Assembly (NCBI GenBank): GCA_030148025.1 | Contig: JASBUG010000029.1 | Span: 62,001 to 126,000 of the forward strand | Direction of reading: 5' to 3' | Length of the DNA: 64,000 nt | Source: Flavobacteriaceae bacterium | GTDB taxonomy: Bacteria; Bacteroidota; Bacteroidia; Flavobacteriales; Flavobacteriaceae | Part shown: in pieces, positions 8,580 through 17,468 of the stretch | How the letters are laid out: every line of letters begins with the position of its first letter | Numbering within the stretch: the stretch's first letter is position 1 | Program-made: the position numbers and the translations under genes | Notes under the pieces: model-generated | The model's database searches: none | Seen by the model: the letters and a program-made list of their open reading frames with translations, nothing else | What the model was told of the DNA's origin: nothing

Positions 8580-9929
8580 ATGAAGATTATTATTGCTGGA
8601 GCAGGAGAAGTTGGATTTCACTTAGCAAAACTATTATCTTACGAATCACAAGAAATTACATTAATAGACTCTAAAAAAGATAGCCTTATTTATGCAGATA
8701 CGCATTTAGATATTAAGGTTGTAAAGGGAGATGCCACATCAATTTCTATTTTGAATGAATGCAGGGTGAAAAATGCCGATTTGTTTATTGCGGTAACTTC
8801 TTCTGAAACAACAAATATTACGGCGAGTGTTTTAGCAAAACAACTTGGTGCTAAAAAAACCATTTCCAGAATCTCTAATGCAGAATTTATAGATTTTAAA
8901 GATGAGGTTGGGTTTACGAAGTTTGGTATAGATGAATTGATTTCACCAGAATCTTTAGCAGCTTCAGAAATTGAATTACTATTAAATCAGTCGGTTTTTA
9001 GTGATACTTATGAATTTGAAGATGGTGCTTTAACAATGTTAGGGCTGAACCTTTCTAGAACGGCAAGTATTGTTGGAAAATCTGTTAAAGATGCAGCGCA
9101 ATTAATGCCTGAAATACATTTTATGCCAATTGCTATTCAGCGTTATGGATCGCATTTAACGATTATTCCTAGAGGCGATACCATGTTTAAAGAAGGAGAC
9201 CATGTGGTGTTTATGACGTCTAAAGGTGGTGATGAAGAAATTTGCAAATTAACAGGTAAGTTTAAAACCGAAATCAAAAATGTGATGATTCTTGGTGGAG
9301 GAAAAATTGGATCTAAAACTGCTAGAAGTCTTACAAATAGTAAGTTTAATATTAAGTTAATTGAAGTAAATAGAGATATTGCCTTTGATCTTGCCGATGA
9401 GCTTCCTAATACCTTGGTTATAAATGGTGATGGTCGTAATGTTGAGCTTTTGGATGAAGAGAATATTGGTGAAATGGATGCTTTTATTTCGGTAACGGGG
9501 AATTCAGAAACCAATATCATGTCGTGTTTGGTAGCAAAGTCCAGAGGTGTTAAAAAAACGGTGGCTCTTGTAGAGAACATGGACTACTTTGAGCTATCTC
9601 ACTCTATTGGGATAGATACACTTATCAATAAGAAATTATTGGCGGCGAATAATATATTTAGATATATTAGAAAGGGTGAGGTTGTTGCTATGACACGCCT
9701 TAATAATATGGACGCTGAGTTATTAGAGTTTGTTGTTAATGACAAATCTAAAATTGCGGGAAAATATATTAAGGACCTCGATTTTCCACGATCAGCCATT
9801 ATAGGAGGTGTAATTAGGAATGATGAAGGTATTATTGCTTTAGGTGATTTTAAGGTAGAATCGGGCGATAGAATTGTAGTGTGCTGTTTGCCAAGATCAA
9901 TTAAAAAAGTTGAAAGCTTCTTCTATTAA
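8580..9929 (+). CDS. trkA: Trk potassium uptake regulatory subunit TrkA
   Basis: TrkA is the cytoplasmic NAD(H)/nucleotide-binding gating ring of the Trk K+ transporter. This 449-residue protein has two RCK units in tandem. The first Rossmann motif IIAGAGEVGFHLAKLL opens the protein, and the second, ILGGGKIGSKTARSL, lies near residue 237. Each is followed by a TrkA_C-like domain (for example LNLSRTASIVGKSV and VNDKSKIAGKYI). It overlaps trkH by one base in a TAATG stop-start junction, so the two subunits are translationally coupled. Confidence 0.97.
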   Translation: MKIIIAGAGEVGFHLAKLLSYESQEITLIDSKKDSLIYADTHLDIKVVKGDATSISILNECRVKNADLFIAVTSSETTNITASVLAKQLGAKKTISRISNAEFIDFKDEVGFTKFGIDELISPESLAASEIELLLNQSVFSDTYEFEDGALTMLGLNLSRTASIVGKSVKDAAQLMPEIHFMPIAIQRYGSHLTIIPRGDTMFKEGDHVVFMTSKGGDEEICKLTGKFKTEIKNVMILGGGKIGSKTARSLTNSKFNIKLIEVNRDIAFDLADELPNTLVINGDGRNVELLDEENIGEMDAFISVTGNSETNIMSCLVAKSRGVKKTVALVENMDYFELSHSIGIDTLINKKLLAANNIFRYIRKGEVVAMTRLNNMDAELLEFVVNDKSKIAGKYIKDLDFPRSAIIGGVIRNDEGIIALGDFKVESGDRIVVCCLPRSIKKVESFFY

Positions 9930-11422
9930 TGAAACTTAACTATAAAATTATTTGCCATTTTTTTGGATTGCTATTATTGTTTAATGGTGGGTTCATGTTA
10001 TTAGCTTCTATAATGAGCTTTGCTTACAAAGATGGCGTAGGCACTAATATTGTTTTTTCAGGTCTTGCTGTTATGGTGTTGGGAGTGGTTACAATGCTGT
10101 TAACGAGATCGCATGAAAAAGAAATGAATAAGCGAGAAGGCTATATTGTAGTGTCTTTTGGGTGGATAATTATGGCTCTTTCAGGAACACTTCCTTACCT
10201 GTTTACTGGAGCTATTCCAAGTTTTACAAATGCTTTTTTTGAAACAATTTCCGGATATACTACTACAGGATCTACGATTTTAAACGATATAGAAGCGTTA
10301 CCAGAAGGGATATTGTTCTGGAGAAGTTTAACGCATTGGATTGGTGGTATGGGAATAATTGTATTAGCTATAGCTATTCTTCCTTTACTAGGTATTGGTG
10401 GTATGCAGTTATTTGCCGCAGAAGCTCCCGGACCCAGTGCCGATAAATTACATCCTAGAATTACAGATACAGCAAAACGTTTATGGTTAATATATTTTGG
10501 ATATACAGCTGCTGAGACGATTCTGCTTCAAGTAGCTGGGATGAACTTTTTTGACGCCATAAATCATTCTATGTGTACATTGTCAACAGGAGGGTTTTCT
10601 ACTAAAAATGCAAGTTTAGCACATTGGAACGGACAACCTGTAATTCAATATATAGTGATATTGTTTATGTTTCTTGCAGGTACAAATTTTGTATTAAGCT
10701 ATTTTGCTTTTAAAGGGCGTGTGCAAAAAATTATTCAGGATGAAGAGTTTAAATTGTATTTTAAGTTCATTGTTATTTTTACCATTGTTGCATCGCTAAT
10801 AATTTACTTTCAAGCAGATATTTCTATATCGTCAGTATCGCACCCAATGGTTTGGGGAGAAGCAGAAAGTGCGATACGGCATGCTCTATTTCAAGTGCTG
10901 GCAATTATTACTACTACCGGTTTTGTAACAGCAGATTTTACATTGTGGACACCATTTTTAACAGTGTTCTTTTTCGGACTTATGTTTTTAGGAGGGTCGG
11001 CTGGAAGTACATCTGGAGGTGTAAAAGTAGTGCGTCATTTAATGATGATAAGAAATGGTTTTATAGAGTTTAAACGTACATTACACCCTAATGCCATATT
11101 ACCTGTACGCTATAATAAAAAATCGGTTACTGGTAAAATTGTATTTAATATTCTTGCATTCTTTATTCTATATATGCTTTCTTTTATTATTGGTGCTTTG
11201 GTTTTTTCAATGTTAGGGTTAGACTTTGAATCTGCCATAGGTGTTGCAGCATCAAGTTTGGGGAATGTTGGACCAGCTTTAGGCGATTTTGGTCCAGTGA
11301 ATAATTTTTACGACATGCCTGTAATTGGAAAATGGTGGGCTTCTTTTTTGATGCTTATTGGTCGTTTAGAATTGTTTACCGTATTGATATTATTAACTCC
11401 TTTTTTCTGGAGAAATAGGTAA
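9929..11422 (+). CDS. trkH: TrkH-family potassium uptake channel subunit
   Basis: TrkH is the inner membrane pore subunit for K+ uptake and forms a complex with TrkA. The 497-residue polytopic protein contains the four selectivity-filter-like loops expected of the family: SGYTTTGSTIL, CTLSTGGFST, ITTTGFVTADFTLW and ASSLGNVGPALGDFG. The gating-loop region GGSAGSTSGGVKVVR is also clear. The start codon overlaps the trkA stop by one base. Together the two genes form a complete Trk system, important for turgor and pH homeostasis in saline habitats. Confidence 0.97.
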   Translation: MKLNYKIICHFFGLLLLFNGGFMLLASIMSFAYKDGVGTNIVFSGLAVMVLGVVTMLLTRSHEKEMNKREGYIVVSFGWIIMALSGTLPYLFTGAIPSFTNAFFETISGYTTTGSTILNDIEALPEGILFWRSLTHWIGGMGIIVLAIAILPLLGIGGMQLFAAEAPGPSADKLHPRITDTAKRLWLIYFGYTAAETILLQVAGMNFFDAINHSMCTLSTGGFSTKNASLAHWNGQPVIQYIVILFMFLAGTNFVLSYFAFKGRVQKIIQDEEFKLYFKFIVIFTIVASLIIYFQADISISSVSHPMVWGEAESAIRHALFQVLAIITTTGFVTADFTLWTPFLTVFFFGLMFLGGSAGSTSGGVKVVRHLMMIRNGFIEFKRTLHPNAILPVRYNKKSVTGKIVFNILAFFILYMLSFIIGALVFSMLGLDFESAIGVAASSLGNVGPALGDFGPVNNFYDMPVIGKWWASFLMLIGRLELFTVLILLTPFFWRNR

Positions 11423-11597
11423 TATAATCCATAGTTTTTTTAAAAATTTTTCATTTTTTTTGGTATTGAGAAAGCTCAATATTTACAATATTTCCCACGA
11501 TTTTTGAGATATTATTTTTTGAGACCTGTAAGAAATGTGCTGTAACATTTTTTTTATATAGCCGTCTTATAGATGTAATCAATCAAAAACATTAATC

Positions 11598-11855
11598 ATG
11601 GAATTAGTATTAACACAACAAGAATTAGAACCATTACCCAGACAGGAAAAAGTACCATTTGTATTTAAAAACGAAGGACTTTTAACCTCAACTTACAAGA
11701 AGGAAATTCGCAATAACTTCTTTCACTCAAATCCAAAATCTATATTTGGAATTAAACAACGTATTAAAAGCAAGCAATACCAATTTACATCAAGTATAGA
11801 TACCATTTTAAAACTGTCTGTTTTTGTTATTGCATTGGTAGTCGCACTTAATTAG
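11598..11855 (+). CDS. small single-pass membrane protein, unknown
   Basis: I do not recognise this 85-residue protein. The first 60 residues are charged and soluble (LTQQELEPLPRQEKVPF, then a Lys/Asn-rich stretch). A single hydrophobic segment, ILKLSVFVIALVVALN, ends the protein, so it should be a C-tail-anchored protein with the N terminus in the cytoplasm. No signal peptide or catalytic motif is visible. It is followed by a second small gene of the same architecture. The 175-base region upstream holds T-rich tracts but no clear terminator for trkH. Confidence 0.65.
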   Translation: MELVLTQQELEPLPRQEKVPFVFKNEGLLTSTYKKEIRNNFFHSNPKSIFGIKQRIKSKQYQFTSSIDTILKLSVFVIALVVALN

Positions 11856-11928
11856 TATTACCAATTGATGCTTAACTGCGTTTTGAGCCCTTACACTCAT
11901 AACTCTTTTATTGAATTCTAGTTAATTA

Positions 11929-11976
11929 TTTAGCAATGATAGGTATTGCTAAAAGGATAACTATTCTCTTAGAATA
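11929..11976 (+). other. two adjacent hairpins in the leader of the 91-aa gene
   Basis: A 9-bp perfect stem (tttagcaat/attgctaaa, loop gataggt, 11929-11953) is followed by a 6-bp stem (tattct/agaata, 11962-11976). There is no T run, so it is not a typical terminator. It may be a structured 5' leader of the next gene. Confidence 0.4.
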
Positions 11977-12002
11977 ATCTTTAACTATTTAAATTTTGAA
12001 TT

Positions 12003-12278
12003 ATGGGATTTGGAGGAGCAGGGTCGATGAATATTGTTTTAAAGAACAATAAAAATCTATTGAGTAATCATAAACGTGAGAAGTTTAAGAATCTTATTGG
12101 TGATTATAAAGTTAATAGAAATGTAGTAAATAATTTTCCAACAGCTACACCACAGCTTTTAAAAAGCATACGTGAGCGAATGGTATTTGAAAACGAACAA
12201 AGACAAAAAAGAAAAATAATTGTTTTTGTCTCAATTATAACAGCACTTATTACGCTTACAGCAATAGTGCTATCATAA
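12003..12278 (+). CDS. small C-tail-anchored membrane protein, unknown
   Basis: This 91-residue protein starts with a Gly-rich MGFGGAGSMN, continues with a basic helical region (LKNNKNLLSNHKREKFKNLIGDYK) and ends with one transmembrane helix preceded by positive charges (RQKRKIIVFVSIITALITLTAIVL). From memory, proteins with this MGFGG start occur widely in flavobacteria and have no assigned function. It has the same layout as the 85-residue gene just upstream, although the sequences differ. A strong bidirectional terminator follows. Confidence 0.75.
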   Translation: MGFGGAGSMNIVLKNNKNLLSNHKREKFKNLIGDYKVNRNVVNNFPTATPQLLKSIRERMVFENEQRQKRKIIVFVSIITALITLTAIVLS

Positions 12279-12334
12279 ACATTTTATAATTAGTATTTAG
12301 TTAGTCATATCATCTGGTTGAAGAGATGGTATAA

Positions 12335-12370
12335 AAAAAGCCTCGACCATAGCAAGGGTCGAGGCTTTTT
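12335..12370. terminator. bidirectional terminator
   Basis: A 14-bp stem (aaaaagcctcgacc/ggtcgaggcttttt) has an 8-base loop. It lies between the converging 91-aa gene and the aminotransferase gene. Confidence 0.92.
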
Positions 12371-12391
12371 AATTAGTATAATTTACAGTCC

Positions 12392-13576
12392 TTAACTTAG
12401 ACTTTCTTTTATTCGTTTAATGGCTTCAATAAGTTCTTCTTGAGATGCTGCATACGATATTCTAATACAGTCTGGATTTCCAAAAGCCTCGCCAGTTACT
12501 GTAGCAACCAAGGCTTCTTCTAATAAATACATAGAGAAGTCTGTCGCATTATTAATGGTTTTACCTCTTAAGGTTTTTCCAAAATAGCTTGAAATATCAG
12601 GAAATACATAAAATGCACCTTCAGGGACATTTGCTTTAAAACCATCAATATCGTTCAGTAAACCTAGAACAAGATCACGACGTGTTTTAAACTCATCTAT
12701 CATATAAGTTATCGTACTTGGATCTGCTTCCATGGCAGTAATAACAGCACGTTGTGCAATACAGTTGGCACCACTAGTTACCTGTCCTTGCATTTTATTA
12801 CAAGCTCTGGCAATAGGAGCAGGAGCACCAATAAAACCAATACGCCAACCAGTCATTGCAAAAGCTTTAGATACACCATTTACAGTAATGGTTCTGTCGT
12901 ACATGTCATCAAATTGAGCCATGCTTGCATGACCTTCACTAAAGTTAATATGCTCGTAAATCTCATCGGAAACAACATAGATCTGTGGGTGATTTTGAAG
13001 CACATCTGCCAATGCTCTAAGTTCAGCTTTGCTATATACAGAGCCACTAGGGTTGCATGGTGAGCTAAACCATATCATTTTAGTTTTTGGTGTAATTGCA
13101 GCTTCCAACTGTTCAGCTGTCATTTTAAAGTCGGTATCAATAGATGTTTTTACTTCAACAGGAACACCCTCATTTAGTTTAACTATGTCATTATAGCTTA
13201 CCCAGTAAGGACATGGCAATATAACTTCGTCCCCAGGATTAATCATTGCTGCTGCTACATTAGATAAAGACTGCTTAGCACCTGTAGATACCACAATTTG
13301 TGGTAAAGTGTATTCTAAACCATTATCACGCTTAAACTTTTTAATAATGGCTTCTTTAAGCTCTACATAACCATCAACTGGTGTGTATGAGTTATAGTCG
13401 TCATTAATGGCTTGTATGGCTGCGTCTTTAATAAAGTCGGGAGTATTAAAATCTGGTTCTCCTAAACTTAATCCAATAATGTCTTTGCCTTCGCTTCTAA
13501 GCTCTCGAGCTCTTGCTGCCATGGCTAATGTGGCTGAGGTAGATAGATTGTTTATTCTATCAGAAAGTTGGTTCAT
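12392..13576 (-). CDS. PLP-dependent class I aminotransferase (aspartate aminotransferase-like)
   Basis: This 394-residue enzyme belongs to fold type I, subgroup I-gamma, and probably transfers amino groups between aspartate and 2-oxoglutarate. The start MNQLSDRINNLSTSATLAMAARARELR and the motif LSLGEPDFNTPDF are typical of the bacterial aspartate/prephenate aminotransferase group. Other signatures are SSPCNPSGSVYS (substrate and PLP contacts), VSDEIYEHI (PLP-binding Asp and Tyr), VNGVSKAFAMTGWRIGF (Schiff-base Lys after VS) and CIRISYA (Arg for the alpha-carboxylate). It lies 30 bases downstream of the desaturase gene and is probably co-transcribed with it. Confidence 0.93.
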   Translation of the reverse strand: MNQLSDRINNLSTSATLAMAARARELRSEGKDIIGLSLGEPDFNTPDFIKDAAIQAINDDYNSYTPVDGYVELKEAIIKKFKRDNGLEYTLPQIVVSTGAKQSLSNVAAAMINPGDEVILPCPYWVSYNDIVKLNEGVPVEVKTSIDTDFKMTAEQLEAAITPKTKMIWFSSPCNPSGSVYSKAELRALADVLQNHPQIYVVSDEIYEHINFSEGHASMAQFDDMYDRTITVNGVSKAFAMTGWRIGFIGAPAPIARACNKMQGQVTSGANCIAQRAVITAMEADPSTITYMIDEFKTRRDLVLGLLNDIDGFKANVPEGAFYVFPDISSYFGKTLRGKTINNATDFSMYLLEEALVATVTGEAFGNPDCIRISYAASQEELIEAIKRIKESLS

Positions 13577-13606
13577 TAGTTGTGTGTGTTTGCTGTTTTT
13601 TAAAAA

Positions 13607-14701
13607 CTAGGCTAAACTAGGTTTTTGGCCTAATACTTTTAATTGGTTGTAATGCTCACCTATAGCTTTCCATATAGTATTATACTCATTATAAGGAAGA
13701 CTAAACTCTTTAGCTGTTTCCTTAACAATCTTTGCTATTTTACTATAGTGTATATGACTAATATTTGAAAATAGATGATGCTCAACTTGTCTGTTCAATC
13801 CACCAGTATAAAATTCTACCAACCAACTTTTAGGTGAGAAATTTGAAGTGGTAAACAATTGATGAATGGCCCATGTGTTTTTCATGTTGCCATTTTCATC
13901 TGGTAAAGGCATTTCGGTATTTGGCATAACATGTGCCAATTGAAAAATAACACTTAAAATTATTCCTGCAGTATAATGCATAATAAAGAACCCTATTAAT
14001 ACTTGCCACCAAGTATACCCTAAAGCCAATGGTAATACAACCCAGATAGAATAATATACTATTTTACCTATAATTAATTTTGTCCATTGCGTTGCAGGGT
14101 TAGGGAAATCGCCGTATGATAATTTTCTTTTTAGGTATTGATAGGTTTGTTTAAAATCGGTAGTAAGTGCCCAATTAACTGTTAATAAACCATATAAAAA
14201 GAATGCGTAATATTTTTGATACTTATGAATTTTAAACCACTTTGCGTGTTTAGAAAAGCGAATAATTCTACCCGCATCAATATCTTCATCATGTCCTTGA
14301 ATGTTTGTATAAGTATGGTGAAGTACGTTGTGTTGTACTTTCCAGTTGTAATCATTTCCAGCTAGAATATGAATACTACTTCCCATTAATTTGTTTACCC
14401 ACTTTTTACTAGAAAACGAACCATGATTGGCATCATGCATTACATTCATACCAACACCTGCTACACCAATACCAATAATTATCATGCATATAATTTGTAA
14501 CCAAGTAGGTAAGGTAACAGTTAGTAATAACACAAAAGGAGCAATAAGTAATGTAAACATCACAATGGCCTTAAAGTATAATTTCCAGTTACCAGTTTTT
14601 TTAATGTTGTTTTCTTTGAAGTAGTTGTTAACTCTTTTATTAAGTGTTCTGAAGAATTTCGCCGAGTCGTTTCTTGAGAAAGTTAAAGTTTGTTTTGCCA
14701 T
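13607..14701 (-). CDS. membrane fatty acid desaturase (acyl-CoA desaturase family)
   Basis: This is a di-iron integral membrane desaturase that inserts double bonds into acyl chains of membrane lipids, a common cold-adaptation function. The three His boxes are present: HDANHGSF, HNVLHHTYTN and, near the C terminus, RQVEHHLFSNISH. The last resembles the QxxHH box of front-end (delta-5/delta-6 type) desaturases. Hydrophobic pairs at about residues 45-95 and 165-250 give four transmembrane helices. No cytochrome b5 domain is fused, so the electron donor is separate. The 364-residue length fits the family. A TATATTTG box lies 52 bases upstream. Confidence 0.93.
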   Translation of the reverse strand: MAKQTLTFSRNDSAKFFRTLNKRVNNYFKENNIKKTGNWKLYFKAIVMFTLLIAPFVLLLTVTLPTWLQIICMIIIGIGVAGVGMNVMHDANHGSFSSKKWVNKLMGSSIHILAGNDYNWKVQHNVLHHTYTNIQGHDEDIDAGRIIRFSKHAKWFKIHKYQKYYAFFLYGLLTVNWALTTDFKQTYQYLKRKLSYGDFPNPATQWTKLIIGKIVYYSIWVVLPLALGYTWWQVLIGFFIMHYTAGIILSVIFQLAHVMPNTEMPLPDENGNMKNTWAIHQLFTTSNFSPKSWLVEFYTGGLNRQVEHHLFSNISHIHYSKIAKIVKETAKEFSLPYNEYNTIWKAIGEHYNQLKVLGQKPSLA

Positions 14702-14752
14702 TTAATAAGGGTTTGACTTTTAAACGAATTTAAAGTCATTTTATTTAAGCGA

Positions 14753-14760
14753 CAAATATA
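14753..14760 (-). promoter_or_regulatory. -7 promoter box for the desaturase operon
   Basis: The minus strand reads TATATTTG, preceded 16 bases upstream by TTG. Both halves of the Bacteroidota promoter are therefore plausible, 52 bases from the desaturase start. Confidence 0.6.
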
Positions 14761-14817
14761 AATAATAAAAGGATTGCAATTTGCCGCAACTTCAATTTTT
14801 ATACACACAAATTATTA

Positions 14818-14825
14818 TATTTTTG
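14818..14825 (+). promoter_or_regulatory. -7 promoter box for rsmG
   Basis: TATTTTTG matches TAnnTTTG and lies 18 bases upstream of the chosen rsmG ATG. It sits inside an N-terminal extension that would be translated from a TTG at 14781, which supports the later start. Confidence 0.5.
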
Positions 14826-14843
14826 TTAAAAATATTACGGTTT

Positions 14844-15473
14844 ATGGAACTTGTCCTAAAATACTTTCAGGAGCTTACAGAAATGCAACAAGCACAATTT
14901 AAACAGTTGTATGAGCTGTATTTAGACTGGAATTCTAAGATCAATGTTGTGTCTAGAAAAGATATTGATGAATTGTATTTAAGGCATGTGCTTCACTCTT
15001 TAGGCATAGCAAAAGTAATGCAGTTTCAACCTGTAGCTAAGGTGTTGGATGTTGGAACTGGAGGAGGTTTTCCAGGAATACCTTTAGCAATCATGTTTCC
15101 TGAAACTAAGTTTCATTTGGTAGATAGCATTAATAAAAAATTAAAAGTAGTTAATGGTGTTGCTGAAGCTCTTGAACTAGACAATGTGAGTACAACACAT
15201 AGTCGTGTAGAAGCAATTGACGATCATTACGATTTTATAGTAAGTCGTGCCGTTACGGCAATGCCTGCTTTTGTTGGTTGGGTGAAAAGCAAAGTGCTTA
15301 AAAAGAGTAATCACGAACTTAAAAATGGTATTTTATATCTAAAAGGTGGTGACCTTACCGAAGAGCTTAAAGACTTCCCTAAAGCAACTTTATATAATTT
15401 GAGCGACTTTTTTGAAGAAGATTTCTTTGAAACTAAAAAAGTGGTACATCTACCTATAAAGTATAAAGGGTAA
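14844..15473 (+). CDS. rsmG: 16S rRNA (guanine(527)-N(7))-methyltransferase
   Basis: RsmG (GidB) methylates N7 of G527 in the 530 loop of 16S rRNA. The family pattern is clear: LYELYLDWNSKINVVSRKD, LYLRHVLHSLGI, VLDVGTGGGFPGIPLAIMFPETKFHLVDS (SAM-binding motif) and DFIVSRAVTAMP. I chose the ATG at 14844 (209 residues). An upstream TTG at 14781 would add a hydrophobic stretch not typical of the family and would overlap the likely promoter. The gene is divergent from the desaturase and converges on the LytTR regulator gene. Confidence 0.95.
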   Translation: MELVLKYFQELTEMQQAQFKQLYELYLDWNSKINVVSRKDIDELYLRHVLHSLGIAKVMQFQPVAKVLDVGTGGGFPGIPLAIMFPETKFHLVDSINKKLKVVNGVAEALELDNVSTTHSRVEAIDDHYDFIVSRAVTAMPAFVGWVKSKVLKKSNHELKNGILYLKGGDLTEELKDFPKATLYNLSDFFEEDFFETKKVVHLPIKYKG

Positions 15474-15483
15474 TAACTTCTTG

Positions 15484-16194
15484 TTATAATTTCTTTTTAG
15501 AAACCTCTTCAAAAAAATGTTTCTTATAAGTGTTTCCTATTGGTAGCTCTGAATTGTTGATCCAAGCCGATTGATTGTCTATTTTATCAATATGTTTTAA
15601 AGCAATAATAAATGATTTGTGAATTTGAATAAATTCATTTTTAGGGAGACTTTCACTTAAATGCTTTAAAGTTCCATAGGTAATTATTTGTTCGTTTTTT
15701 AATTGAATTGATAAATAGTTTTTAAGACCTTCAACATAGAGAATGTCTTTTAAAAATATCTTTACAAAATTGTTCTTACCATCGGTTTTCACAAACAAAT
15801 AAGATTCAGAGTTTGATGTGTTGTTACTTACAGGAACTTCTTTGTTTATTTTATTTACAGCGCTGTAAAAACGCTCAAAATCTATAGGCTTTAAGAGATA
15901 ATCTACAGCTGCTACGTCATAACTTTCAAGAGCAAACTGTGGGTAAGCTGTTGTAAAAATAATCTTTGTATTCGCATTGATGATTTTTGATAATTGAATA
16001 CCCGTAATTTCTGGCATTTGTATGTCAAGAAAAACCAGATCTATCTCATTTGTATTAAGGTACTTTAAGGCTTCCAGAGGGTTTGTAAATGTGTTTTCTA
16101 AAGAAAGGAAATGAACTTTAGTAATATACTTTTCAAGCAGTCTGATTGCTGGTGGTTCGTCGTCTACTATAATACATGTAAGTAATTTGTTCAT
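15484..16194 (-). CDS. LytTR-family response regulator
   Basis: This 236-residue DNA-binding response regulator has an N-terminal receiver domain, with acidic pair D11/D12, phosphoacceptor D57 in LVFLDIQMP and the conserved Lys in LLKPIDFE. A C-terminal LytTR domain covers about residues 130-236 (FVKTDGKNNFVKIFLKDILYVEG, then FIQIHKSFII). It follows the LytS-type kinase gene by 12 bases in the same operon and should receive phosphate from it. The genes it controls cannot be read from the sequence. Confidence 0.94.
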   Translation of the reverse strand: MNKLLTCIIVDDEPPAIRLLEKYITKVHFLSLENTFTNPLEALKYLNTNEIDLVFLDIQMPEITGIQLSKIINANTKIIFTTAYPQFALESYDVAAVDYLLKPIDFERFYSAVNKINKEVPVSNNTSNSESYLFVKTDGKNNFVKIFLKDILYVEGLKNYLSIQLKNEQIITYGTLKHLSESLPKNEFIQIHKSFIIALKHIDKIDNQSAWINNSELPIGNTYKKHFFEEVSKKKL

Positions 16195-16206
16195 ATCTGG
16201 ATATAC

Positions 16207-17244
16207 CTAGTGTAACGGAAACTTTAAAGATACTTCAAAAATTGAATTTGAAGCTGTTTTTTCTAATTCAAAATTGTTGTCAAATAATACAGATAATCGT
16301 TTTTTTATATTATCGGTACCAATACCATTTTCATGATGTTTGTCTGAATGATTAATGGCATTTTTAGTATGAATTTCTAAAGCGTCTCGGGTAATATTAA
16401 TATCTATGTTAGCTGCTCGGTCTTTTTGATTGATGATGCCATGTTTACAAACATTTTCTATAAAATGAATGAGGATCATTGAAGGTATTTGCTTGTTGGC
16501 TGTATTACCTGTAATGTTCAAGTTTACAAAGAAATTGTCTTCATATCGGCGTTTAAAGAAGTGCAAATAATCTTTAATAAAATCTATTTCTTTATCTAAG
16601 GCTATAAAATCGTCTTCAGTTTCATAGATCACGTATCGTAATAGATTTGAAAGCTTTAAAATATCTGCTGCTGTTTCTGGTTGTGTGTCATATAAATCAA
16701 CATAAAAACTGTTAAGTGTGTTAAACAAAAAATGCGGACTTATTTGCGATTTTAAAACAGCCATTTGCGCTTCCTGATGCTGCGTTTGTAATTGATGAAT
16801 CTGTTCTTTTCTTTCGAAGTACCTAAATAAGAAATATATAATTGAGCTAAAAATGACAATTATAAGAACGTAGTAAAAAGAGTCTAAAAGATGTGTGATC
16901 AATACACCTTGAGCTTCCAAATAATAATTATGAGTATGTGTTATTTGGTACATTATTACTTCTTCTAAAAGAAAACGAATTCCTGAAAATATAGGAACTA
17001 ATAGAACAAAGGCTATAGCGACCCACAAGAACTGTTTCTTTTCAAAGAATTTTGGTAAAACAACTAAGTAGTTTAAAGCATAAACTATAACGCAAGAAAG
17101 TAGAAACGTGATTTTGAAATAGTACATATTAAAAAAATGCGAAATACCCTTGTCGTGGTTTAAAATAAAATCGCCAAGATCATTTAAAAGGTAGATGCTT
17201 ACTATAATGAGTAGGTTGTATTTATGCTCTTTTGTTAGTTTCAT
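16207..17244 (-). CDS. LytS/YehU-type sensor histidine kinase
   Basis: This 345-residue kinase has four predicted transmembrane helices in the first 145 residues, with no extended periplasmic domain, then a short coiled segment (ERKEQIHQLQTQHQEAQ). The His_kinase domain follows, with the phosphoacceptor in SQISPHFLFNTLNSFY (H171) and an HATPase-like region (MILIHFIENVCKHGI, then GIGTDNIKKRL). It pairs with the LytTR regulator downstream. The membrane region is most likely the sensor, but the signal is unknown. A TACATTTG box lies 18 bases upstream. Confidence 0.94.
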   Translation of the reverse strand: MKLTKEHKYNLLIIVSIYLLNDLGDFILNHDKGISHFFNMYYFKITFLLSCVIVYALNYLVVLPKFFEKKQFLWVAIAFVLLVPIFSGIRFLLEEVIMYQITHTHNYYLEAQGVLITHLLDSFYYVLIIVIFSSIIYFLFRYFERKEQIHQLQTQHQEAQMAVLKSQISPHFLFNTLNSFYVDLYDTQPETAADILKLSNLLRYVIYETEDDFIALDKEIDFIKDYLHFFKRRYEDNFFVNLNITGNTANKQIPSMILIHFIENVCKHGIINQKDRAANIDINITRDALEIHTKNAINHSDKHHENGIGTDNIKKRLSVLFDNNFELEKTASNSIFEVSLKFPLH

Positions 17245-17261
17245 GCACGTATTAGTTTCTG

Positions 17262-17269
17262 CAAATGTA
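17262..17269 (-). promoter_or_regulatory. -7 promoter box for the LytS/LytTR operon
   Basis: The minus strand reads TACATTTG (TAnnTTTG), 18 bases from the kinase start, implying a leader of about ten bases. Confidence 0.55.
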
Positions 17270-17468
17270 AAACTGAAATAGCTTCATATTTAAAAATCAG
17301 GACGAATTATGGTTTTTGTTATATGAACATATATAATGCTTCAATGAAAATATATGTTTTGTGTATTGTAAAGATTGTTTAGTGAAATGTTGTATTGATG
17401 TAAAGTGTGTTTTTGGGGTAATGTATTCAAGTAGTATTGCATAGAAATTAAACACAAAATCAATTATA

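Noticed and set aside
9143-9580. A 145-codon open frame on the minus strand inside trkA
   Set aside because: It is antisense to a conserved TrkA domain and is explained by low stop-codon frequency on that strand.
11598-12278. Toxin-antitoxin pair
   Set aside because: The two small genes are separated by 147 bases, both proteins are membrane-anchored, and neither resembles a known toxin or antitoxin.
15472-15488. Terminator between rsmG and the LytTR gene
   Set aside because: A 5-bp stem (ATAAC/GTTAT) is present, but it is too short to claim as a terminator.
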